Origin: Trinickia symbiotica
GTDB taxonomy: Bacteria > Pseudomonadota > Gammaproteobacteria > Burkholderiales > Burkholderiaceae
Reading direction: 5' to 3'
DNA: 64,000 bases
Assembly: GCF_002934455.1 (NCBI RefSeq)
Contig: NZ_PTIR01000014.1
Coordinates: 117,070 to 181,069 of the forward strand
Shown here: in pieces, positions 36,501 to 43,169 of the stretch
Numbering within the stretch: position 1 is the stretch's first letter
How the letters are laid out: the number at the start of each line of letters is the position of its first letter
Made by a program: the position numbers and the translations under genes
Notes under the pieces: generated by a model
The model's database searches: none
Told to the model about the DNA's origin: nothing
Seen by the model: the letters and a program-made list of their open reading frames with translations, nothing else

Positions 36501-37796
36501 ATTCTCGGGGCGTGCTCGCTCGGCCTCGATCGCATAGTTCGCGATCAGCCCGCGCGGATCGAAACGCACGAGCTCGTCGAGGAAGCGTTCGGGCACCGGT
36601 AGCGCCCGGCTGAACTCGGCGAGCACGCCGAGATCAACGCGATCGCCCCTGACGCTCATCAGCTGCCCGTGCTCGACACTCGCCGGGCGATAACGGCCCA
36701 CGAGCGTCGAAAAGGACAGCGTCCGGGTGACGGGCGTACCGTCGGCGAGCGGCGGCTGGCCGAGCTCGGCGTGCAGATTCGAGAGGCGGAGGCGATAGTC
36801 GCGCTGCGGCTCGATTTCGGCGGCCCAGCCGAACTGCGCGACGGGCACATGCAGTTGCGGGTGGGTGGGGCGCACGCGCAGCGCGATGTCATAGCCTTGC
36901 AGCGTGCCCGACGCCGCCAGGATATGGCCGCCGGAGAAGTCCGCCCATATGGCGTTATCGATGCGCCCGGCGTAGAGCGCGATCGGCGTCTGGACGTAGC
37001 GGGCGAGCATCGGCAGGTCGACGGGGCCCGTTGAAATATAGGTTTCGCCGGTCCAGTTCTGCGGCCTGCCGCGCTCGCCGAGCGGCCGATGGCGAAAGCG
37101 CGCGCGGAAGTCGAGCGGGCCTTTCAGGACCGTGCCTTCGGCCGGCGCCTGGAGGGCGAGATAGTGCTCGAAGCCTTTATTGACGATGGCCGCGCGAATG
37201 TCGTGCAGCGCGAGCTCGGGCGCCTTGCGGACGCCGTCGCGCCAGCGCAGCTTGCCGCCGCGCAGCACGATCGCCTCCTGCGAGAGCAGCCAGTTCGTGA
37301 AGGTCGTGTCGTTGCCTTTGTGCGTGGTCGGCACCTGGACGCCCGCGACCGTCAACGAGCCGTCGGCCGCGCGCGCCGCAAGCAGATCGGGCCCGTCCAC
37401 GACGAGGCTCGCGAGCGCGGGCTTGCCGCGCGCGAGCGAGCGCCATGAGATCGTCGCCATCGCATGCGGCACCGACAGCGCGAGGTTGCCGTCGCGATCG
37501 CGTATCGTGAGACCCGTCACGTCCACGCCGGGCTCGAGGCCGGACCAGTGGGGCGCGAGCTTCTCGATGCGCAGCTCGGCATGGATGGTTGCCGAGACAG
37601 CTTGCTCGATCCGTGGGCGAAAGTCGTCGATGCGCGGCAACAGCAGATAGCGCAGACCGAGGAAAGCGGCCGCGGCCACGAAGTAAACCGTGATGGCGAA
37701 CGCGAGCGCGATTTTCAGCGCACGGCGAAGAAACCGATGATCGTGAAGCGACTGTCCGGCAATGGTGCTTGCTGCGGATTCCTTGCTGTCGGACAT
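33540..37796 (-). CDS. yhdP: YhdP family AsmA-like intermembrane lipid transport protein
   Basis: This very long protein is 1418 residues from MSDSKESAASTIAGQSLHDH (ATG 37796). A single membrane helix lies near residues 27-50 (ALKIALAFAITVYFVAAAAFLG), and the rest is periplasmic and beta-rich (DUF3971 and AsmA-like C-terminal region). The end shows the typical LLGVLSLQSLQRVITLNFRD and GLGALVANLALSQSIAHAFA. YhdP with TamB and YdbH moves phospholipids from inner to outer membrane in E. coli. A Gly/Asn/Ser-rich insertion near residue 1015 (NPADGNDSRGRSGGASN) looks disordered. It is first of the yhdP-nit-tldD unit and divergent from glnE. Confidence 0.93.
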   Translation of the reverse strand: MSDSKESAASTIAGQSLHDHRFLRRALKIALAFAITVYFVAAAAFLGLRYLLLPRIDDFRPRIEQAVSATIHAELRIEKLAPHWSGLEPGVDVTGLTIRDRDGNLALSVPHAMATISWRSLARGKPALASLVVDGPDLLAARAADGSLTVAGVQVPTTHKGNDTTFTNWLLSQEAIVLRGGKLRWRDGVRKAPELALHDIRAAIVNKGFEHYLALQAPAEGTVLKGPLDFRARFRHRPLGERGRPQNWTGETYISTGPVDLPMLARYVQTPIALYAGRIDNAIWADFSGGHILAASGTLQGYDIALRVRPTHPQLHVPVAQFGWAAEIEPQRDYRLRLSNLHAELGQPPLADGTPVTRTLSFSTLVGRYRPASVEHGQLMSVRGDRVDLGVLAEFSRALPVPERFLDELVRFDPRGLIANYAIEAERARPENALAASEQRVTGTAPIVRYRVKGDLEGISIAAQEPPPGLSPAGHPRVGLPGFENIWGTIDADETHGAVSVDTVNATMTLPGEFDDPRLAFDRLRGRGQWTVTPAPGEPQKAFAVTVPELSFENADTAGTVVANYRNPGHGRGSLDLTANISRAKVPAISRYLPTSVGEHTRHYLGHGLQDGIARNATIEIHGGLDKFPYSRDPHAGIFRIVAPFSGGKFDPSPYPPKKLRNGEPDVWPALEGIDGVFTLRENLLRFDIDKGHYKRIALERVNGRIADLGNHGSSLVIDGRARGPLADLLDYLNNSAAGSLTDHVGDTVSASGPATLDLQLTVPRTQMPHVSVVGTVGLRGNTLARAQWPPLEKLTGGVRFTEHALSLERIAGRWLGGEFKAGGGLAANGSYGFDISGQIAADSARDFDRNGTAGKLLDRLHGAAPYVLDIRGRKGALPEVSAHSDLTGLALDLPAPLGKPVGTPMPFSFSVKPEPAIAEDKGSPLARADLALGPVTASYLVRHGAVHPDALGALSVVRGAIGIGEPARLPSEGVSAAADLQSFDADAWRTLVTELRQSRDTAGPREARANPADGNDSRGRSGGASNIASSSEFAPSRFDLRFGTLKLLEREWANVHIDAEESGRDWQARIASDQLTGDLNWRPGATSSDGGQLKAHFAKAEIPVAVGHALVGQLSTPSARHMPAIDLTIDDFVVRGHKLGQLALAAHNLDEDGVPVWQVDKFDITSAAAHLAATANWRTAPRLGANVAANTPRRTAIDFKLDISDAGALLDQLGLPRTVKAGKGSLTGSIGWRGEPTAIDYPTLWGHMSVDLQHGQILKVDPGVAKLLGVLSLQSLQRVITLNFRDVIGEGLPFHSVTGTGHITDGIARTDDFRIVTAPARADLSGSVNLAAETQNLHVAVTPTLNAGSAVIAATVVNPLLGLGALVANLALSQSIAHAFATQYAITGSWSHPRVERFTGDRGKMVAPAEATGNTGN

Positions 37797-37996
37797 GCTG
37801 CGGCGAACGGGGCGTGAACGGGGTGGAGCGGCCGGGCTGTGGTAGTTTGGCGTCTTGGACGTCGAATGTATCACAGGGGCGGGCGCCCGCGATCATGGGT
37901 GTGCGGACGGAAGGTCCGCCGCCGGCGCGCCGTCGAGCTTTCCGGAGCTTTCCGGAGCTTTGCATCCGCCGTGGCAAACCGCGACCTACACCGCTC

Positions 37997-40783
37997 ATGA
38001 CCGTACCCTCCTTGTCGAGTTCCAGCTATTCCACCTACGCCGCGCGCGCGATCGCGGCGCGCCCCGAGTTGGCCGATCGTTTGGCCGAATGGGCCGAGGC
38101 GCCTGTCACGCGAGAATGGATCGAGGGGCGTTTCGGCGAGCTGGTGAACGAGGCTCAGGCCAGCGGGGCGTCCATCGACGAGGCGCTGTTGCGGCGCCTG
38201 TTGCGCCGCTTGCGGACTGACGTGTTTTGCACTGTCATGGAGCGCGATCTGCGCGGGCGGGCTGATGTGGCCGAAGTCACGGGAGCCATGACCGATTTGG
38301 CCGAGGTGTCGATCCGTAAGGCGCTCGAGGTGCTTTCAGCCGACCTCGAAGCGCTCTTCGGCGAGCCCCGCGGGCCGGAAGGCGAGCGACTCGTGCTCGG
38401 CGTCGTCGGCATGGGCAAGCTCGGCGGCCGCGAGCTCAACGTCTCGTCCGACATCGACCTTATCTTCGTCTATGAGGACGACGGCGAGACGGCCGGCGGC
38501 ACGCGCACTCCGATTACGACGCAGGAATTCTTCAGTCGGCTCGGGCGGCGTCTCATCGGCGCGCTCGCCGAACCGACGGCCGATGGCTACGTCTTTCGCG
38601 TCGACATGCGGCTGCGGCCGAACGGGGACGCCGGGCCGCTCGTCTGCAGTCTCGGCATGCTCGAAGAATATTTCTATGTACAAGGGCGCGAGTGGGAGCG
38701 TTATGCCTGGATCAAAGGGCGGCTCGTTTCCGAGGGCGAGAGTGAAGCCGCGAAACGCCTCGCGCGGCAGCTCGACGCGCTCGTGAAGCCATTCGTCTAT
38801 CGCCGCTATCTCGATTTCGGGGTCATCAGCGCGATCCGCGCGCTGCACCGGCAGATCGGCGAGGAGGCGCGGCGGCGAGCCTCGATGCGCCCCGAAAAGG
38901 CCGACGACATCAAGCTCGGCCGCGGCGGGATTCGCGAGATCGAGTTCAGCGCGCAGGTCTTTCAACTGATTCGGGGCGGCCAGGATGCCGGCTTCCGCAT
39001 CCGGCCGACGCTGCAAGTTCTGCGCTATGCCGCGGCGCGCGGACTGGTGACGCCCGCCGTCTGCGCGACGCTCGGTGAAGCCTATACGTTTTTGCGCACG
39101 CTCGAGCATCGCCTCCAATACCGCCACGATGGCCAGACGCATGCGATGCCTGTCGACGGGGAAGAGCGCGCGCGGCTCGCCGCTTCGCTTGGCTTTGCCG
39201 ACTACGCCGCGCTCGTGGCGAAGCTCGACGGCTATCGGGAGTTCGTCGAGACGCAGTTCGATCAGATTTTTGCCGATAAGGCGCGCGGCATCGGCGATGC
39301 GCCCGACGAAGGCGCGGCGGCGGGGATCTGGGGAAGTGCGCTGGAAGACGATGCGGCTAGCGAAGCGCTGGCCGCCCGACTGACCGAGCAAGGTTTCGGC
39401 GAGCGAGCGGGCGAGCTTCTCGCGCGGCTCACCGCTGTTCGTCGTTCGACGCGCTATCTCGGCCTGCCCGAGCGCAGCCGTGAGCGCTTCGATATGATCG
39501 CGCGCCGGGCGCTTGATGCCGCGGCGAGGCTGGAACCGGCGATGAGCCGCGCGCCGACGCTGACGCGGCTTTTCGATCTGCTCGAAACGGTGAGCCGGCG
39601 CAGCGCCTACCTCGCATTGCTCGACGAGTATCCGGCAGCGCTCGAACGCGTCATGGGGGTGCTTGCGGCCTCGCGCTGGGCCGCCGGGTATCTGACGCGC
39701 CATCCGCAGTTGCTCGACGAGCTGCTCGACGACGAGGCAATCGCGAGCCCGTTCGATTGGGGCGCGTTCCGGGCGTCGCTACGGGCGCGGCTTGCCGCGG
39801 CCGACGGCGTGGAGCAGCAGATGGATTTGCTGCGCCACGCTCATCAGGCGGAAGTCTTCCGCATTCTGCTAATCGATCTGGCCGGCAAGCTGACGGTCGA
39901 GCAGGTGAGCGACCGGCTCTCCGAGCTGGCCGATTCGGTCCTCGACGTGACGATGGAGGCCGTCTGGCGGCACCTGCCGAAGCGGCATCGCGCGGTGCCG
40001 CGCTTTTCGATCATTGCTTATGGGAAGCTCGGCGGCAAGGAGCTTGGCTACGCGTCGGATCTCGATCTCATCTTTCTTTACGACGATCCCGATGAAGCGG
40101 CGGCCGAGGTCTATGCGACTTTCGCGCGTCGCCTCATCACCTGGCTCACGACTTCGACGGGTGCCGGTACGCTGTTCGATGTCGACTTGCGGTTGCGGCC
40201 GAACGGGGAGTCGGGGCTGCTGATCACCGATCTCGATGCATTCCGTCGTTATCAGTTGCGCGAGGGCGACGCGGCCAATGCAGCCTGGGTCTGGGAGCAC
40301 CAGGCACTCACGCGCGCACGGTTTTGCGCTGGCGACGCGGAGATCGGCGCGCAGTTCGAGGCCATCCGCAAGCAGGTGCTGACGACGCCGCGCGAGGCGG
40401 CGCCGCTTGCTGCGGAGATCGTGGCGATGCGCGAGCGCGTTGCTGCCGGCCATCCGAATCGCACGGAGCTGTTCGATCTGAAGCACGATCGCGGCGGGAT
40501 GGTCGATATTGAATTCGTTGTTCAGTATTGGGTGCTGCTCCATGCGGCGCGGCATCCCGAGCTCGTTCTCAATACCGGCAATATCGCGCTGTTGCGCGAG
40601 GTCTCGCATTTTGGGTTGATGAGCGCCGAAGAGGCTGAGACGGTCGGCGGTGCGTATCGCACTTATCGTAAGCTGCAGCACCGCCTGCGGCTCGACGGGA
40701 TGGAGATTGCGCGGGTGGCGCCGGAGAGCATTGGGGCGGAGCGTGGAGCCGTGCTGCGGCTTTGGCGGCGTGTGTTTGGTTGA
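37997..40783 (+). CDS. glnE: Bifunctional glutamine synthetase adenylyltransferase / adenylyl-removing enzyme
   Basis: This is 928 residues from MTVPSLSSSSYSTYAARAIA (ATG 37997). The upstream open frame overlaps the yhdP promoter and was excluded; MGVRTEGPP (37895) is a possible alternative. Two nucleotidyltransferase domains are visible. The deadenylylating half has GMGKLGGRELNVSSDIDLIFVYEDDG, and the adenylylating half has AYGKLGGKELGYASDLDLIFLYDD, each with its DxD metal pair. Each is followed by a helical domain (GRGGIREIEFSAQVFQLIRGG and DRGGMVDIEFVVQYWVLLHA). GlnE adjusts glutamine synthetase activity in response to PII. The downstream sequence changes abruptly into accessory DNA. Confidence 0.96.
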   Translation: MTVPSLSSSSYSTYAARAIAARPELADRLAEWAEAPVTREWIEGRFGELVNEAQASGASIDEALLRRLLRRLRTDVFCTVMERDLRGRADVAEVTGAMTDLAEVSIRKALEVLSADLEALFGEPRGPEGERLVLGVVGMGKLGGRELNVSSDIDLIFVYEDDGETAGGTRTPITTQEFFSRLGRRLIGALAEPTADGYVFRVDMRLRPNGDAGPLVCSLGMLEEYFYVQGREWERYAWIKGRLVSEGESEAAKRLARQLDALVKPFVYRRYLDFGVISAIRALHRQIGEEARRRASMRPEKADDIKLGRGGIREIEFSAQVFQLIRGGQDAGFRIRPTLQVLRYAAARGLVTPAVCATLGEAYTFLRTLEHRLQYRHDGQTHAMPVDGEERARLAASLGFADYAALVAKLDGYREFVETQFDQIFADKARGIGDAPDEGAAAGIWGSALEDDAASEALAARLTEQGFGERAGELLARLTAVRRSTRYLGLPERSRERFDMIARRALDAAARLEPAMSRAPTLTRLFDLLETVSRRSAYLALLDEYPAALERVMGVLAASRWAAGYLTRHPQLLDELLDDEAIASPFDWGAFRASLRARLAAADGVEQQMDLLRHAHQAEVFRILLIDLAGKLTVEQVSDRLSELADSVLDVTMEAVWRHLPKRHRAVPRFSIIAYGKLGGKELGYASDLDLIFLYDDPDEAAAEVYATFARRLITWLTTSTGAGTLFDVDLRLRPNGESGLLITDLDAFRRYQLREGDAANAAWVWEHQALTRARFCAGDAEIGAQFEAIRKQVLTTPREAAPLAAEIVAMRERVAAGHPNRTELFDLKHDRGGMVDIEFVVQYWVLLHAARHPELVLNTGNIALLREVSHFGLMSAEEAETVGGAYRTYRKLQHRLRLDGMEIARVAPESIGAERGAVLRLWRRVFG

Positions 40784-40800
40784 TGCGTCGTTGATGATGA

Positions 40801-41121
40801 ACTGCGGTTTTCGGGAAGGGTACAAAATATTGGGTCAAAACTATTTCGGAGTTGTTTGATTGCCTTGGGATAGACGCGGACCCACTCCCCGATATGGCAT
40901 ATGCCGGTCACATCGATGAGATCGTGGACAAGAGAAATGCAGTCGCACATGGGCGTAAAAGCGCTAGCGAGGTGGCCGCAGGTAATCGGTCGCCAGTTCT
41001 GAAGCGGAACTGGGAAATTGTTTCTGAGACGATTGAGCACATTTTCAATACGTTGACCGAATACGTAGACAACCATCGGTTTGTCGCAGCGCCAGCGAGA
41101 GCTGTCTACGAAACGAAGTAG
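40801..41121 (+). pseudogene. Decayed HEPN-domain gene fragment (C-terminal part)
   Basis: An open frame from just after a TGA at 40798 runs 107 codons with no ATG at its head. It reads like the C-terminal half of a MAE_28990-type HEPN protein: KYWVKTISELFDCLGIDAD, then DEIVDKRNAVAHGRKSASEV, which contains the R-N-x-x-A-H catalytic motif of HEPN ribonucleases. The N-terminal half is missing, so this is a remnant, although a TTG at 40852 could still give an 89-residue product. HEPN proteins act in toxin-antitoxin and phage defence systems. It starts 17 bases after glnE and uses AGA and other rare codons, pointing to foreign origin. Confidence 0.5.
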
Positions 41122-41299
41122 GTATGTGTGGCTTTTGTGCTCATCAAAACGCCACCAAGGTAGCGCACGTCCAGCGTCCGGCTTGGGTCGACTACGGAAG
41201 TTCATCACGCGCGCGTCGAAGCGGCTGTGAGACACTGCGGGGCGGAAGAGAGGTTGATCCTTGCATGAACATGCGCACAGGCCATTTGAGGAGGGCACA

Positions 41300-41593
41300 A
41301 TGCCAGCATACGTACACGTCAATTTGCGCGTCATCGATTCAGCAAAGCAGGCGCGGCTCGCTCCACGCTTTAACGTTGCCCTAGAAGAAGCGGGCGGACG
41401 GATACTTCATTTCGGCCCCGTTGCGCAGGTTCTGGAGGGGGATGAGGCGCCGTTGCCGATGGCTGGCGTGTTCGAGTTTCCGACTCTCGCGCAAGCGCTA
41501 GCCTTCTACAACTCGGAGAGGTATGCGCCGATAAAGGCAGAACGTCAGGAGGCTCAGCAAGCGCGAATGTTCGTAGTAGAAACCCAACCGTGA
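41300..41593 (+). CDS. DUF1330 family protein
   Basis: This is 97 residues from MPAYVHVNLRVIDSAKQARL (ATG 41300, GAGGAGGG about 6 bases upstream). DUF1330 proteins are small ferredoxin-like alpha+beta barrels of the dimeric alpha-beta barrel superfamily. The family signs here are the opening PAYVHVNLRV, the central GGRILHFGPVAQVLEGDEAP and the MAGVFEFPTLAQALAFYNSERYAPIKAERQ segment. Biochemical function is unknown. It lies in the accessory island between glnE and recN, and the 178 bases before it contain no recognisable gene. Confidence 0.8.
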   Translation: MPAYVHVNLRVIDSAKQARLAPRFNVALEEAGGRILHFGPVAQVLEGDEAPLPMAGVFEFPTLAQALAFYNSERYAPIKAERQEAQQARMFVVETQP

Positions 41594-41743
41594 GTAGACG
41601 CTTTCGACAGATGCGACCGCCCGGAATGGGTTAGTACCGTCGACCACATCGGGCGGTAGTCGGCCGGGAACAATCGGTCGACGTCAACGCGCCGAACCTT
41701 GGCAATTGCGGTGCCGGCGCGCCGATGTGCCGAACATGGACGA

Positions 41744-42001
41744 TTAGCCCCGGCGTCGCCTCAGCAGCAGGCTGGTGGTCCAGACGAGAGTTCCGGCAAG
41801 TATCAAAGCGGCGAGCGAACTGGCTATCGCGTAGACGTCCTCCACATGTTCGTCGCCATACGCGCCGAACCATGCGGCGAAGCGGACGAGCGCTTCCGTC
41901 GCCCAGGGCGCAAAAGGGATAGAACCGAGGACGCGCGCGACGCCTAGCGCAATGACTAGGGTGGCCGCCAAGTTCAGTGCGATAAATTTGAAGCGTTTCA
42001 T
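41744..42001 (-). CDS. Two-TM small membrane protein, candidate immunity protein for the adjacent effector
   Basis: This 85-residue protein starts MKRFKFIALNLAATLVIALG. It has a first helix at about residues 7-27, a periplasmic loop of about 28 residues containing AWFGAYGDEHVEDVYAIA, a second helix at about 56-78, and a cytoplasmic RRRRG tail. The positive-inside rule puts the loop in the periplasm. Its ATG overlaps the stop of the Tlde1-like gene by 4 bases, so the two are co-translated. A small periplasm-facing protein directly downstream of a periplasmic peptidoglycan toxin is the standard place and topology for an immunity protein. No family is recognised, so this role is inferred from context. 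Confidence 0.75.
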   Translation of the reverse strand: MKRFKFIALNLAATLVIALGVARVLGSIPFAPWATEALVRFAAWFGAYGDEHVEDVYAIASSLAALILAGTLVWTTSLLLRRRRG

Positions 42002-42480
42002 CGGACGTCCACGGTGCCATAGGCGCGCATTGTAGTTCCGGGAATCGAAATGGTCGAAGCCGATTTGAGGCGATCGCGCAGTATTTCGAACTGGCTGGGA
42101 CTCACAAGGGCGATGCAGCCATCGCTGAGCCGCCGCGGTCCAACAGGGTGAACCCTGAAGTTGCCGCGACGGATGCCGTTCACGCTAGTCCAGTCGTCAA
42201 TAACGTCGTCGTTGCGGTACAACGAGAACCAAGCGGTCCGGTCAGTGCGGTAGAAATGCTTAAGGACGAAATCGCGGATACTGCCCATCCGGCCACCCGA
42301 CTCACGGTCGACGATATAGTACCGGCCGGGCGGCAGTGGACCGACATCCGGCTGATCGACTGCGGCAGGATTGTCGCGTCCCTCGCCGTTCCCCGAAAAA
42401 GCGGTAAACGCGCCCACACCGGCGCACGAAAGCGTGGAGAACTGGCTATTGTTCAAGACGAAGTAGCAGGATATCGGCAT
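41998..42480 (-). CDS. Tlde1-like (DUF2778) L,D-transpeptidase domain protein, probable type VI effector
   Basis: This is 160 residues from MPISCYFVLNNSQFSTLSCA (ATG 42480; a GTG at 42504 would add eight residues). Family landmarks are the N-terminal substrate strand pair, GPLPPGRYYIVDRESGG, SLYRNDDVIDDWTSVNGIRRGNFRVHP and the catalytic H111...S-D-G-C122 motif. Tlde1 proteins are type VI secretion effectors that exchange or cleave peptidoglycan stem peptides through this Cys. As usual for such effectors, no signal peptide is present. No vgrG, PAAR or structural type VI gene is in the window, so it would be an orphan effector. The gene is followed by an overlapping small membrane protein gene. 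Confidence 0.82.
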   Translation of the reverse strand: MPISCYFVLNNSQFSTLSCAGVGAFTAFSGNGEGRDNPAAVDQPDVGPLPPGRYYIVDRESGGRMGSIRDFVLKHFYRTDRTAWFSLYRNDDVIDDWTSVNGIRRGNFRVHPVGPRRLSDGCIALVSPSQFEILRDRLKSASTISIPGTTMRAYGTVDVR

Positions 42481-42632
42481 AGCTTTCAGAGCAGTAGGCC
42501 GCACGACGAATTCACCGCGCGGCGTCGCGGGTCGAGCGAGCCATTGGCGGATTTCACGCGGCGGCGGTAGAGGAAGACCATGCCGCCGATGCTAACTGGG
42601 GAATTGCCGCTTTCGGCGGCGCTCCTTTCGTC

Positions 42633-42658
42633 CTCGGACCGAAGTCCGAGATTTTCTT
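42633..42658 (+). terminator. Terminator-like hairpin directly before the secreted protein gene
   Basis: A perfect 7-base stem (CTCGGAC / GTCCGAG) closes the loop CGAA and is followed by ATTTTCTT. On the minus strand the loop is the very stable C(TTCG)G. No plus-strand gene ends here, so it is either a relic of a removed gene or a regulatory structure only 14 bases from the next start codon. Confidence 0.55.
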
Positions 42659-42671
42659 GGAGCAAAGCATA

Positions 42672-43151
42672 ATGAAATGCCGCGCATTCGCCGCCGCCGC
42701 TGTCGTCAGTAGCTCAGCATGGGCCGGCTCCGCCATTACATCGCCTGCGCAAGTATCTGCCGCGATCGAGCAACAAGGCGCGGCCACATTCCTGGCGTCT
42801 CTCAGCGCCGACGATATCGATAGGTTGATGGATAAAATCGGCTCGGGCCGATCCGAGTGGGTTTCGCTCGCCCCCAAGCTTGCTGAGGGCGCCGACGCAG
42901 GTAATGCCGAAGGACTAGGCATCGAACTCGCATATGCGCTGCCGAAGAATCCGCGGGCTGTCCTGGATGTTGTGGACCCACTCGAAGGTGATGGTCACAT
43001 CCTCGAAGTTTCACGCGTATGCGGCATCCCTTTTATCGAGACAGTTCCCGCCGGCTACAAGGTCAAAGCGCTCCGCGCCGTACGCAGCGTAACGGATCCG
43101 CGGTTGCGAGACGTGAAAGCACGTTGCATCGATGCACTCGAGAAATCGTGA
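42672..43151 (+). CDS. Secreted protein of unknown function
   Basis: This is 159 residues from MKCRAFAAAAVVSSSAWAGS (ATG 42672), whose first ~18 residues form a signal peptide cleaved after AWA. The mature part is helical and acidic: VSAAIEQQGAATFLASLSADD, then WVSLAPKLAEGADAGNAEGL and AYALPKNPRAVLDVVDP. Two cysteines (VCGIPFIE and ARCIDAL) could form a disulfide in the periplasm. No family could be named. It is divergent from the Tlde1-like gene, so a second, periplasmic immunity role is conceivable but unsupported beyond location. It converges on recN with 18 bases between the stops. Confidence 0.75.
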   Translation: MKCRAFAAAAVVSSSAWAGSAITSPAQVSAAIEQQGAATFLASLSADDIDRLMDKIGSGRSEWVSLAPKLAEGADAGNAEGLGIELAYALPKNPRAVLDVVDPLEGDGHILEVSRVCGIPFIETVPAGYKVKALRAVRSVTDPRLRDVKARCIDALEKS

Positions 43152-43169
43152 CGCGGGCGGGCCAACTGC

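Noticed and set aside
41124..41384. 86-codon frame between the HEPN remnant and the DUF1330 gene
   Set aside because: Composition is not protein-like, there is no ribosome site, and it overlaps the well-supported DUF1330 gene in another frame.
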